Shown here: positions 8,222-19,065 of the stretch, in pieces | How positions within the stretch are numbered: position 1 is the stretch's first letter | Layout: every line of letters begins with the position of its first letter | Origin: RYN-230 sp036497945 | Lineage (GTDB): Bacteria > Actinomycetota > Actinomycetes > Streptosporangiales > Streptosporangiaceae | DNA length: 64,000 bases | Assembly: GCA_036497945.1 (NCBI GenBank) | Contig: DASXIN010000051.1 | Coordinates: forward strand, 1 to 64,000 | Reading direction: 5' to 3' | Made by a program: the position numbers and the translations under genes | Notes under the pieces: model-generated | What the model saw: only the letters and a program-made list of their open reading frames with translations | Told to the model about the DNA's origin: nothing | Database searches by the model: none

Positions 8222-9160
8222 CTACCCCGGCCGCGCGCGGCGGCCCGCAAACTGGGTGATCACCGATCCCGCGACCAGGACAAACACCCCGTAGACCCCG
8301 AGCGGGGCGGCCGCCGCGGGCCCGAACGCGGTGGCCGCGATGCCGGCCGCCACGGCGAAGTCCCGCATCGTCACCGGGAGCAGCACGGCCACCGCGCGGC
8401 CGGCCGGCAGCCGCACCGAGAGCAGGCCGCCGAGCAGCGCGGACCCGGCCAGGAAAGCGGCCAGCGCGCCGACGACCCGCAGGTAGCCGGCGTCCAGCCG
8501 GATCTGGCTGGCCACCTGCCAGAGCAGCACCAGCAGCGCCACGACGGTGAGGATCCGGACGGTGGCGTCCGCCCGCGCGCCCGGCGCCCACGCCGCGCGC
8601 AGACCGACACCGGCCGCCAGCGGCAGCGCCACCACGACCAGCAGGGTGCCCAGCAGCCCGGCGGCCGGCACCGTGGCTCCAGCGCCGGCCAGGGCCAGCA
8701 CCGGGCCCGCGGCCAGCACGGTGATCAGCGTGGACGCGGCCAGGATGACCGCGCACAGCGCCGCGTCGCCGCCCGCGATCACGCACAGCGCCACAGTGGC
8801 CACCTCGGCCGGTGCGACGCCGACCGTCTGCATGCCGGAACGCAGCACCCGATCGCTGATCAGCTGGCTGGCCGCCCAGGCCAGCATGGGCAGCGCCGCG
8901 GTGCTGACGGCCAGCACAACGGCGATCCGCCGCCACGCGGTGCGTACTTCGGCCAGGTCAGCCAGCCGCAGCGACAGGCCGGTGGCGAAGACGAGCACGG
9001 CCAGCGCGGCGTCGATGCCGTCCCGGGCCGAGACCACCCGGCCTGGCCCGGGCAGCCCCACCCCGGCCGCCGCCACCGCGATGACGAGCAGCAGCAGGGA
9101 CCGCTCGGCCAGGCCGGCCGCGGCGGCCAGCCCGCGCCCTGGCCGCGACGGCCCACCCAC
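8222..9160 (-). CDS. Bile acid:sodium symporter (BASS) family transporter
   Basis: A 312-residue polytopic membrane protein with about nine to ten helices. The stretch GVAPAEVATVALCVIAGGDAALCAVILAASTLI resembles the conserved BASS core (APGG...N...TxxxxGD.ALS), and the second half repeats the topology. Members carry organic anions, arsenite or vitamins with sodium; no substrate is evident and there are no arsenic genes nearby. Start GTG 9160 is immediately after a GGGGAGG run, so a slightly later start is possible. It follows the M56 gene by 15 bp on the same strand. Confidence 0.75.
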   Translation of the reverse strand: MGGPSRPGRGLAAAAGLAERSLLLLVIAVAAAGVGLPGPGRVVSARDGIDAALAVLVFATGLSLRLADLAEVRTAWRRIAVVLAVSTAALPMLAWAASQLISDRVLRSGMQTVGVAPAEVATVALCVIAGGDAALCAVILAASTLITVLAAGPVLALAGAGATVPAAGLLGTLLVVVALPLAAGVGLRAAWAPGARADATVRILTVVALLVLLWQVASQIRLDAGYLRVVGALAAFLAGSALLGGLLSVRLPAGRAVAVLLPVTMRDFAVAAGIAATAFGPAAAAPLGVYGVFVLVAGSVITQFAGRRARPG

Positions 9161-9178
9161 CTCCCCATTCCCCCTTCA
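9160..9178. repeat. 19-bp C-rich dispersed repeat, copy 1
   Basis: CCTCCCCATTCCCCCTTCA between the M56 and BASS genes. It recurs with one mismatch at 51609-51627 inside the acyl-CoA dehydrogenase frame. Read on the minus strand it is AAGGGGGAAtGGGGAGG, which here also acts as the ribosome-binding region of the transporter gene. Confidence 0.5.
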
Positions 9179-10153
9179 CTGGACCGATTGAGCCAGCTCC
9201 AGCAGGGCATGCAGATCCCGGGCCGCCTCCAGGGCGGACGCACCGGCCAGCAGCACGACCAGGGTGGCCGCGGCGAGCAGCACGGCCCGGGCCCGCGGCG
9301 GCGGGCCGAGCAGCGCGGCCACCCGGCGCGGCACCGGCCCGGCCCAGGCGACCGAGACCCGTCCGCGACCAGGACGAATTATGCCGAACGCCCCTGCCGG
9401 GAAGCTGCGCCCGGCCGGACCGGCGGACTGCGTGCTGGCGGAATCCGTCGTCGCGAGCAGGGCGACCCGGCCGATGGTGGCGGCCACCAGGCGCCGGTCG
9501 CCGGTCACCCGGGCCGCGCTCTCGTCGGCCCACCGCTCGAGCGTGTAGTCGACCGCCCGGGCCAGCACCAGCAGCAGTGGGTTGGCCGCGGCGGCCAGGT
9601 GCGCCACCGAGGCGAACAGATGATGCCGGGCGGCCAGGTGCGCCCGTTCGTGGGCCAGCAGCGCCGCCCGCCCGTCGTCGTCCAGCTCGCTGAGCAGGCG
9701 TCCGGAGACCACGATCCGGCCCGGCCAGCCGGGCAGCGCGTACGCCTCGATGGCCGGCCCGGGCACGACCACGACCGAGCCGTCGGCAGGCAGCCGGCCC
9801 GCCCGCCGGAACGACTCGGCCAGCGCGCGGGCCCGGCGGCGGAACGCGACCGCCACCGCTAGGGCCACCCCGGTCAGTGCGACCGCGGCCAGCACCCCGG
9901 TCCACGCGCTGACCGGGTCGCCGGTGCGCAGCACGTGCGGCGAGTAGTGCCCCAAGGCGGCCAGCAGCGGCGCCCGGGCCGCAGCCGAGGCGGCCAGCAG
10001 AGCCAGCGCCGCGGTGCTGCACACGGCCAGCGCGGCGGTGGCCGCGGTGAGCAGCCAGGTGGCGGTTCGCGGTTCCAGCCGGGCCGCCACCGGCCGGGCG
10101 GCCAGCGCGGCCAGCGCCGGGATCAGCAGCGGCAGGTAGAACAGCAGCGTCAT
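9176..10153 (-). CDS. M56 (BlaR1-like) membrane metalloprotease
   Basis: A 325-residue integral membrane protein. N-terminal hydrophobic helices are followed by a cytoplasmic zinc protease domain with H168-E169-x-x-H172 (LLAHERAHLAARHH) and a third ligand region LERWADESA (E206, D210), then a C-terminal helix near residue 300. There is no large extracellular penicillin-binding domain, unlike BlaR1. In the family the protease cleaves the partner BlaI repressor when a signal arrives. It overlaps the blaI-like gene by 4 nt (ATGA), the standard pairing. Confidence 0.87.
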   Translation of the reverse strand: MTLLFYLPLLIPALAALAARPVAARLEPRTATWLLTAATAALAVCSTAALALLAASAAARAPLLAALGHYSPHVLRTGDPVSAWTGVLAAVALTGVALAVAVAFRRRARALAESFRRAGRLPADGSVVVVPGPAIEAYALPGWPGRIVVSGRLLSELDDDGRAALLAHERAHLAARHHLFASVAHLAAAANPLLLVLARAVDYTLERWADESAARVTGDRRLVAATIGRVALLATTDSASTQSAGPAGRSFPAGAFGIIRPGRGRVSVAWAGPVPRRVAALLGPPPRARAVLLAAATLVVLLAGASALEAARDLHALLELAQSVQ

Positions 10154-10587
10154 GCCGTGTCCCGCTCCGGGTCATGGCGCAGCTCCGGGCGGTTGGCCTG
10201 GTCGGCGCCGAGCAGCCGGCGCAGCAGCCCTGCGTCCCGGCCGGACAGGCTGGATACGAACCTGGTCAGCACCGCGTCATGGTCGCGGCCGACCGCCAGC
10301 GCCTGGTTCATCTGGCGGGCCGCCAGGCTGGCCTCGTCCACCACGGTGTAGGCGAAGGCGCGCCCGTCCCGCTGCCGGCTGAGCAGGCCCTTGGCGTGCA
10401 GCCGGGACAGGATGGTCACCACCGTGCTATAGGAAAGAGCGCTGTAGGACAGGCCGTCGGCGGCGGCCAGGCGCTCCCGGACCTGCCCGGGGCTGAGCGG
10501 GGTGCCAGCCGCCCGGAGCAGCGCCAGAATCTCGGCCTCCAGCGCGCCAGCCGGGCGGCGGGACGCTCCCCCGGCATCGTCAGGCAT
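10150..10587 (-). CDS. BlaI/MecI/CopY family repressor
   Basis: A 145-residue winged-helix repressor: LEAEILALLRAAGTPLSPGQVRERLAA, recognition region LSYSTVVTILSRLHAKGLLSRQRDGRAFAY, then a helical dimerisation tail RQMNQALAVGRDHDAVLTRFVSSLSGRD. Start ATG 10587 with AGGAGA 9 bases upstream. Its own promoter region carries two TACA(N5)TGTA dyads, the known BlaI operator form, shared with divergent uppP. It likely represses both itself plus the M56 protease and uppP until the protease is activated. Confidence 0.92.
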   Translation of the reverse strand: MPDDAGGASRRPAGALEAEILALLRAAGTPLSPGQVRERLAAADGLSYSALSYSTVVTILSRLHAKGLLSRQRDGRAFAYTVVDEASLAARQMNQALAVGRDHDAVLTRFVSSLSGRDAGLLRRLLGADQANRPELRHDPERDTA

Positions 10588-10615
10588 CCGCGACGTCTCC
10601 TGTTCGCAAATTAAA

Positions 10616-10653
10616 TCTACAAGCGTTGTAGAAGTTCTACACGTCCTGTAGAA
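10616..10653. promoter_or_regulatory. Tandem BlaI-type operators
   Basis: Two adjacent perfect dyads: TCTACA-AGCGT-TGTAGA (10616-10632) and TTCTACA-CGTCC-TGTAGAA (10635-10653), centre to centre 20 bp. Both contain the TACA/TGTA half-sites with 5-base spacer used by BlaI/MecI repressors. They lie 29 bp upstream of the repressor start and 42 bp upstream of the uppP start. Confidence 0.88.
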
Positions 10654-10694
10654 CAGGCGTATCCGAGTATGGCACGGCAACCGGAGAGGCTCAC

Positions 10695-11711
10695 ATGACC
10701 CACCTGACCTACCTCGAGGCCGCGGTGGTCGGCGTGATCCAGGGGGTGTCCGAACTCTTCCCGGTGTCCAGCCTGGGGCACAACGTGCTGATCCCCGCCC
10801 TGATCGGCGGCAGCTGGGCCAGCGACCTGAACGTGGCCACGCCGGAGTCGCCGTACCTGGCCTTCATCGTCGGGCTGCACGTGGCCACCGCGCTGGCCCT
10901 GCTGATCTACTTCTGGCGGGACTGGGTCCGGATCATCGGCGGGTTCTTCAGCTCGATCCGGTACCGCCAGGTGCGCACCCGGGACCAGAAGCTGGCCTGG
11001 ATGATCGTCCTGGCCACCATCCCGGTCGGCCTGGTCGGACTGGTCGCCGAGCACGCGTTCCGGACCATCTTCGGCAAGCCCATCTACGCCGCGGTGTTCC
11101 TCATGGTGAACGGCGTGATCCTGTACTGCGGCGAGAAGTTCCGGCCCCGGGCCTCGGTACGGGCCGATGCGGTGGTCACCCGGGAATGGGAGCTGGCCCA
11201 GGCCGGCGCGCGCAGTGCTGGCCAGGCCGGCCACGGCCTGGCCAGCGGCGGGGCCCGGCACGCGGGCGGCCACCAGGCGGAACGGCAGGAGGAGATGGCG
11301 CTGGCCGTGCGGGCGGACGAGCGGCTGTCCCGGCTCGGCTACGGCCCGGCCGTGATCATCGGCTCGGCGCAGATCCTGGCCCTGCTGGCCGGGATCAGCC
11401 GGAGCGGGGTGACCATGGTCACCGGCATGACCCGCGGGCTGTCCCGGGAGGACGCGGCCAGGTTCGCTTTCCTGCTGGCCACCCCGGTCATCCTGGCCGC
11501 CGGCGTGCTCAAGATCCCGGACCTGATGGGCCCGCTGGGCAACGGCATCCGCGGCCAGATCCTGGTCGGCAGCGTGCTGTCCTTCGTCGGCGCCTACCTG
11601 TCGGTGCGCTTCCTGATGAAGTACTTCCAGACCCGGACGCTGACCCCGTTCGCCATCTACTGCTTCGCCTTCGGCCTGCTCAGCGTCATCTACCTCGGCA
11701 TCATCAAGTAG
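10695..11711 (+). CDS. uppP: Undecaprenyl-diphosphate phosphatase
   Basis: Dephosphorylates undecaprenyl-PP to recycle the peptidoglycan lipid carrier; overexpression gives bacitracin resistance. The 338-residue membrane protein has the two active-site motifs: QGVSELFPVSSLGH (E20, S25/S26, H29) and GISRSGVTM. It is longer than usual because residues about 153-210 are an Ala/Gly/His-rich hydrophilic insertion (GARSAGQAGHGLASGGARHA) in a cytoplasmic loop. GGAGAGG lies before the ATG. The BlaI operators upstream suggest induction by a cell-wall signal. Confidence 0.93.
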   Translation: MTHLTYLEAAVVGVIQGVSELFPVSSLGHNVLIPALIGGSWASDLNVATPESPYLAFIVGLHVATALALLIYFWRDWVRIIGGFFSSIRYRQVRTRDQKLAWMIVLATIPVGLVGLVAEHAFRTIFGKPIYAAVFLMVNGVILYCGEKFRPRASVRADAVVTREWELAQAGARSAGQAGHGLASGGARHAGGHQAERQEEMALAVRADERLSRLGYGPAVIIGSAQILALLAGISRSGVTMVTGMTRGLSREDAARFAFLLATPVILAAGVLKIPDLMGPLGNGIRGQILVGSVLSFVGAYLSVRFLMKYFQTRTLTPFAIYCFAFGLLSVIYLGIIK

Positions 11712-11715
11712 TTCG

Positions 11716-11740
11716 GCCGGTCCGGCAGGGCCGGACCGGC
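11716..11740 (+). terminator. Hairpin terminator after uppP
   Basis: Perfect 11-bp stem GCCGGTCCGGC / GCCGGACCGGC with an AGG loop, starting 5 bases past the uppP stop and between convergent genes. There is no U-tract, as is common for actinobacterial terminators. Confidence 0.7.
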
Positions 11741-11773
11741 GGGTTGGCTGGCACACTGAGCCGCCCCGGGTAC

Positions 11774-12244
11774 TCAGCGAGTCTGGGCTGAGCAGCCTGG
11801 GTGGTGGCCTTCAGTGCTGACGGCGCCGCATTCGGGGCAGACCAGGTGCGCGTAGCAGGCTAACTCGCCGCCCTCGGCCTGCGGCTCCGGGTGGCGGAGC
11901 AGGCCGGCCAGCACGGCGGCCTCGCTGTGCGAAGCGTCCCGGGTCGCGGTGAGCAGGGTGACCGGCCCGGCCGCGGCCAGCGTGGCCAGGTGCTCCAGCG
12001 CGGCCCGGGGGGCGCCGGTCGCCAGTTCGGCCGTGTAGCGGCGGGAGAATTCAGCGAACTTGGCCGGATCGTGCGCATACCACTTGCGCAGCTCGGTGGA
12101 CGGCGCGACGTCCTTGTCCCACTCGTCCAGGTGAGCCGCGTCCTTGCGCAGCCCTCGTGGCCAGATCCGGTCGACCAGCACGCGGGTGCCGTCCTGGGGC
12201 TCTGCGTCCTCGTATACCCGGCGGACCTTGACGTCTGGCGGCAT
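11774..12244 (-). CDS. DUF488 family protein with Cys-rich tail
   Basis: A 156-residue protein. Residues 1-120 match DUF488: VKVRRVYEDAEPQDGTRVLVDRIWPRGLRKDAAHLDEWDKDVAPS, then LRKWYAHDPAKFAEFSRRYTAEL and VTLLTATRDASHSEAAVLAGLL. The family's biochemical role is unsettled. The last 35 residues (YAHLVCPECGAVSTEGHHPGC) add a CxxC...HHxxC group that could bind zinc; this tail is not part of the core family as I know it. Start is ATG 12244, about 35 bp divergent from the metH promoter. Confidence 0.82.
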   Translation of the reverse strand: MPPDVKVRRVYEDAEPQDGTRVLVDRIWPRGLRKDAAHLDEWDKDVAPSTELRKWYAHDPAKFAEFSRRYTAELATGAPRAALEHLATLAAAGPVTLLTATRDASHSEAAVLAGLLRHPEPQAEGGELACYAHLVCPECGAVSTEGHHPGCSAQTR

Positions 12245-12279
12245 CTCGGCTGACCTTCCCTCTGCCCGCTGAGCAGGGC

Positions 12280-12309
12280 TTCAGCGGTCGGACACACTAC
12301 CCGTATGAT
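12280..12309 (+). promoter_or_regulatory. metH promoter
   Basis: A -10 hexamer TATGAT (12304-12309) with a weak -35 TTCAGC (12280-12285) 18 bases upstream. Transcription would begin near 12316, exactly where the riboswitch helix P1 starts, which supports the assignment. Confidence 0.55.
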
Positions 12310-12316
12310 GGGCACA

Positions 12317-12400
12317 GGCCGAGAGGCGCTGCAACGGGGTCAGCCCCGCCACGCTCGGCCGGAACCACCAGCGGAAAGGGCGCCTCCTGTTATCAGGAGG
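12317..12400 (+). promoter_or_regulatory. S-adenosylhomocysteine (SAH) riboswitch
   Basis: P1 is GGCCGAG (12317-12323) with CTCGGCC (12354-12360); the conserved core GGCGCTGCAAC follows P1; a P2 hairpin CGGGG/CCCCG closes at 12335-12348; the pseudoknot pairs AGGCGC (12324-12329) with GCGCCT (12380-12385). This matches the SAH riboswitch layout known upstream of metH and ahcY genes. Directly downstream CCTCCTG (12383-12389) can pair with CAGGAGG (12394-12400), hiding the metH ribosome site; the pseudoknot strand overlaps this anti-ribosome-site strand by three bases. SAH binding should therefore free the site and switch translation on. Confidence 0.87.
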
Positions 12401-12411
12401 TGACCCACCCA

Positions 12412-16050
<3,639 letters not shown>

Positions 16051-16144
16051 GCTGCCCCGCCCAGCCTGAACCGGCGTGCAGCCGGCCCGGCTACGGGTGA
16101 TACTCGGGTGCATGCTGGAGCATGAACGGCTGGGAGCCAGCGGC

Positions 16145-16789
16145 ATGACTGAGCCAGATCCCGAAGTGCCGCTGCGCAAGCTGCCCGCGGCGGAACGGAA
16201 CGCCATCCGGATCAGCCGCATCCTGGACGCGGCCGGCTCGCTGGTGGCCCAGCGCGGTTACGAGAAGATGACCACCTCGCAGGTGGCCCTGCGGGCCGGG
16301 GTGTCGCCCGGCTTGCTCTACCAGTTCTTCGCGGACAAGCGGGAGATCATGCAGGCGCTGGCCGCCCGCAACCTGGACCGTTACCTGGCCCGGATGGAGG
16401 ACGCCATCCGGTCCGGCTGGCTGGGCGACTGGCCGGCCACCGCGGACGCCGCGGTGGACCTGTTCGTCGACATGTGCCGGGGAGACCCCGGCTTCCGGGT
16501 GGTGCGCTTCGGGGACGTGGCCGATGTACACCTGCTCGGCGCCACCGGTGACAACGACTCGCACCTGGCCGGCCGGCTGGCCGAGCTGCTGGCCGCCGAG
16601 CAGGGTGACCGCCCCGGCCTGCCCACCGAGCGGTCCCTGGTCATCGCCATCAAGATCGCCGACGCCCTGGTCAAGTTCGCCTTCTCGGTGCATCCGGACG
16701 GCGACGACGAGATCATTCAGCACGCCAAGCGGCTGATCCGGATCCACCTGGAACTGGCCGGCGACGACGGCGAGGCCGGGACGAAATGA
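16145..16789 (+). CDS. TetR family regulator
   Basis: A 214-residue one-component repressor. The N-terminal DNA-binding domain reads RISRILDAAGSLVAQRGYEKMTTSQVALRAGVSPGLLYQFFADKREIM, the standard TetR helix-turn-helix; the ligand domain is not diagnostic. ATG 16145 has GGGAG 8 bases upstream; two earlier in-frame starts (16076, 16112) would add a non-homologous leader. The stop overlaps the next start by 4 nt, so it probably co-expresses with, and perhaps controls, the winged-helix protein. Confidence 0.85.
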   Translation: MTEPDPEVPLRKLPAAERNAIRISRILDAAGSLVAQRGYEKMTTSQVALRAGVSPGLLYQFFADKREIMQALAARNLDRYLARMEDAIRSGWLGDWPATADAAVDLFVDMCRGDPGFRVVRFGDVADVHLLGATGDNDSHLAGRLAELLAAEQGDRPGLPTERSLVIAIKIADALVKFAFSVHPDGDDEIIQHAKRLIRIHLELAGDDGEAGTK

Positions 16790-17982
16790 CGCCGCGGACC
16801 GGGGCCGCGGACCGGCGGGCCAGGCTGGGCCTGCGGCACCGGCTGGCGGCCGGCGCGCAGGCAGCCGCCCGGCCAGGCGGGCCGGCCGAGGTGGCCAGGT
16901 CGCTGGTCGCCGTGCACGGCACCGACCCGTCCTCGGTCTACCTGGGCATCCTGGCCCGGCTGGCCGGCGGCGACATCGAGTGCGTGCAGCGCGCCCTGTA
17001 CCAGGACCGGACCCTGATCCGGCTGCTCGGCATGCGCCGGACCGTCTTCGTGGCCACGCTGGATAACGCGGCGCTCATCCAGGCGGCCTGCTCCCGGGCG
17101 GTCGCCGCCCGGGAGCGCCGCAAGCTGCTCGGCTGGCTGGCCGAGTCGGTTGTGCCCGGCGACGTGGACGGCTGGCTGGCCGACGTCGAGCAGGCGGCGC
17201 TCAGCGCGCTGACCGCCCGTGGCGAGGCGACCGCGGCGGAACTGGCCGACGACGACCCGCGGCTGCGCACCCAGATCGTGCTGTCCCGCGGGAAGCGCTA
17301 CGAAGGCCGGCAGAACGTGTCCAGCCGGGTGCTGTTCCTGCTCGCCGCGCAGGGCCAGGTGGTCCGGGGCCGCCCGCGCGGCTCGTGGACCTCGCACCAG
17401 TACCGCTGGTCGCCGATGGAGCTGTGGTGCCCGGGCGGGCTGGCCGACTGGCCGACCGGGGCGGCCGAAGTGGAGCTGGCCCGGCGCTGGCTGCGAGCCT
17501 ACGGCCCGGCCACCCCGGACGACCTGCGCTGGTGGGCCGGCTGGGGCAAGACCCAGCTGAGCCGGGTGCTCACCGAGCTGAAGCCGGCCGAGGTGGACAT
17601 GGACGGGGTACCCGGCATCGCGCTGGCCGACGACCTGGCGCCGGCGCCGGAGGTGGTGCCGTGGGCCGCGCTGCTGCCTGGGTTGGACTCCACCCCGATG
17701 GGCTGGCAGCAGCGCGACTGGTTCCTCGGCCAGCACGGCCCGCGGCTGTTCGATCAGGCGGGGAACATCGGCCCGACGGTCTGGTGGGACGGCCGGATCG
17801 TTGGCGGCTGGGCGCAGCACCGGGACGGCGAGATCGTCTGCCGGTTCCTGGAAGACGTTGGCGCCGCGGCGGCCACCGCGGTCGATGCCGCGGCCCAGCG
17901 ACTGGCCGGTGTGCTCGGCGATGTCCGGCTGTCCGCCCGGACCCGCGGCCGGACCTGGCTGGAGCAGGAACTGGCCGGCTGA
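16786..17982 (+). CDS. Winged helix DNA-binding domain protein (AlkZ/HTH_42 family)
   Basis: A 398-residue protein of the HTH_42 (PF06224) group, related to the E. coli DNA glycosylases YcaQ/AlkZ and Streptomyces AlkX. Landmarks are the N-terminal VHGTDPSSVYLGILARL, LLGMRRTVFVA, and the C-terminal WAALLPGLDSTPMGWQQRDWFLGQH. Members of this wider group include interstrand crosslink and alkyl-base glycosylases, but many are uncharacterised, so repair activity is only a possibility. ATGA overlap with the TetR gene. Confidence 0.75.
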   Translation: MTPRTGAADRRARLGLRHRLAAGAQAAARPGGPAEVARSLVAVHGTDPSSVYLGILARLAGGDIECVQRALYQDRTLIRLLGMRRTVFVATLDNAALIQAACSRAVAARERRKLLGWLAESVVPGDVDGWLADVEQAALSALTARGEATAAELADDDPRLRTQIVLSRGKRYEGRQNVSSRVLFLLAAQGQVVRGRPRGSWTSHQYRWSPMELWCPGGLADWPTGAAEVELARRWLRAYGPATPDDLRWWAGWGKTQLSRVLTELKPAEVDMDGVPGIALADDLAPAPEVVPWAALLPGLDSTPMGWQQRDWFLGQHGPRLFDQAGNIGPTVWWDGRIVGGWAQHRDGEIVCRFLEDVGAAAATAVDAAAQRLAGVLGDVRLSARTRGRTWLEQELAG

Positions 17983-18044
17983 GGCCCGCACCCGCACCCC
18001 CGACCGCCCCGGACCCCGCGGCTCCCGCGGCGCGCCAGCCCGCA

Positions 18045-18072
18045 TTGACGTATTCCCATATCGGTATATGAT
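18045..18072 (+). promoter_or_regulatory. Leaderless promoter with ArsR-type dyad
   Basis: TTGACG (18045-18050), 16 bases, TATGAT (18067-18072). A start site seven bases on falls at 18079, the A of the ArsR gene ATG, so the message has no leader. The interval contains ATAT-CGGT-ATAT, a short dyad placed for autorepression. Confidence 0.7.
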
Positions 18073-18078
18073 TGGGCC

Positions 18079-18435
18079 ATGGCTAGAGCAGCGACCACCA
18101 CGGACGCGTTCAACGCGGTCGCTGAGCCGCGGCGGCGGCAGATCCTGGATGCCCTGGCCGGGGGTGAGCGGCCGGTGAACGATCTGGTCGCCCTGCTCGG
18201 CCTGGCCCAGCCGCTGGTCTCCAAGCACCTGCGGGTGCTGCGCGAAGTCGGCCTGGTGGAGGTGCGCGACGAAGGGCGGCAGCGGCTGTACCGGCTCAAC
18301 GCCCAGCCGCTCAAGCCGATCCACGACTGGGTGCAGAGCTACCAGGACCTGTGGACCGAGCGGTTCACCCGGCTGGACGACGTACTGACGGAACTCAAGG
18401 ACACGGAGGAAGACGATGGCAGCAGAGACACGTAA
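18079..18435 (+). CDS. ArsR family regulator
   Basis: A 118-residue winged-helix repressor: FNAVAEPRRRQILDALAGGERPVNDLVALLGLAQPLVSKHLRVLREVGLVEVRDEGRQRLYRLN. It lacks a CxC metal site, as in the ArsR subgroup that is paired with SRPBCC/AHSA1 genes rather than metal resistance. Its last 20 nt overlap the AHSA1 gene start. Probably autoregulated through the dyad inside its leaderless promoter. Confidence 0.9.
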   Translation: MARAATTTDAFNAVAEPRRRQILDALAGGERPVNDLVALLGLAQPLVSKHLRVLREVGLVEVRDEGRQRLYRLNAQPLKPIHDWVQSYQDLWTERFTRLDDVLTELKDTEEDDGSRDT

Positions 18436-18898
18436 CGCGGTGGTGACGCTTCCGGCGAGCACCCAGATCATGATCACGCGGCAGTTCGACGCGCCGCGGC
18501 ACCTGGTCTACCGGGCCTGGACCACGCCGGAGCTCATCCGCCGCTGGTGGGCCGGGGACCGGGGCAAGGTGACCAGCGCCGAGGTGGACCTGCGGCCGGG
18601 GGGCAGCTGGCGGTACGTGATGACGGCCAACGGCGGGTTCGAGGTCGCCTTCCACGGCGAGTACCGGGAGATCGTCCCGGACGAGCGCATCGTGTCCACC
18701 GAGGTCTTCGAGGGCATGCCCGACGCCGCGGCGCTGAGCACGGCCACGTTCGCCGAGCAGGACGGGCACACCACGCTGACCGTCCTGGTCGAGCACAGCA
18801 GTCAGGAGCACCGCGACATACACCTCAGCTCGGGCATGGAAGAAGGGATGAACGAGTCCCTCGACCACCTGGAGCAGGTGGCGGCGTCGCTGCGCTGA
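18416..18898 (+). CDS. AHSA1/SRPBCC domain protein
   Basis: A 160-residue Activator-of-Hsp90-ATPase-like (AHSA1) fold protein: ITRQFDAPRHLVYRAWTTPELIRRWWAG at the N-terminus, central LRPGGSWRYVMTANGGFEVAFHGEYREIVPDERIVST, and the C-terminal helix MEEGMNESLDHLEQVAASL. The fold binds hydrophobic ligands; the true substrate is unknown. ArsR-AHSA1 pairs are a recurrent actinobacterial arrangement. Starts inside the ArsR gene. Confidence 0.87.
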   Translation: MAAETRNAVVTLPASTQIMITRQFDAPRHLVYRAWTTPELIRRWWAGDRGKVTSAEVDLRPGGSWRYVMTANGGFEVAFHGEYREIVPDERIVSTEVFEGMPDAAALSTATFAEQDGHTTLTVLVEHSSQEHRDIHLSSGMEEGMNESLDHLEQVAASLR

Positions 18899-18919
18899 CC
18901 AGGATGCGGAAAGGCTGAA

Positions 18920-18954
18920 CCCGCGGGGCAGCCCGACGTGAGCCGCCCCGCGGG
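18920..18954 (+). terminator. Hairpin terminator after AHSA1 gene
   Basis: Perfect 10-bp stem CCCGCGGGGC / GCCCCGCGGG with a 15-base loop, 22 bases past the stop and between convergent genes. Confidence 0.65.
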
Positions 18955-19065
18955 ATCAGGACCAGCACGGGTTAGTGGCAGAGCTCAGTGGCAGAGCCCG
19001 CGCGGAATGGACTTCCCGCAGTGGTTGCGCAGGAACCGGTTGCCCACCCCGGGTGCCGTCCCAGA

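Noticed and set aside
7457..9862. An 801-codon open frame on the + strand across the kinase, BASS and M56 genes
   Set aside because: Composition is Gln/Arg/His-rich antisense of high-GC genes; the minus strand encodes clear families over the same bases.
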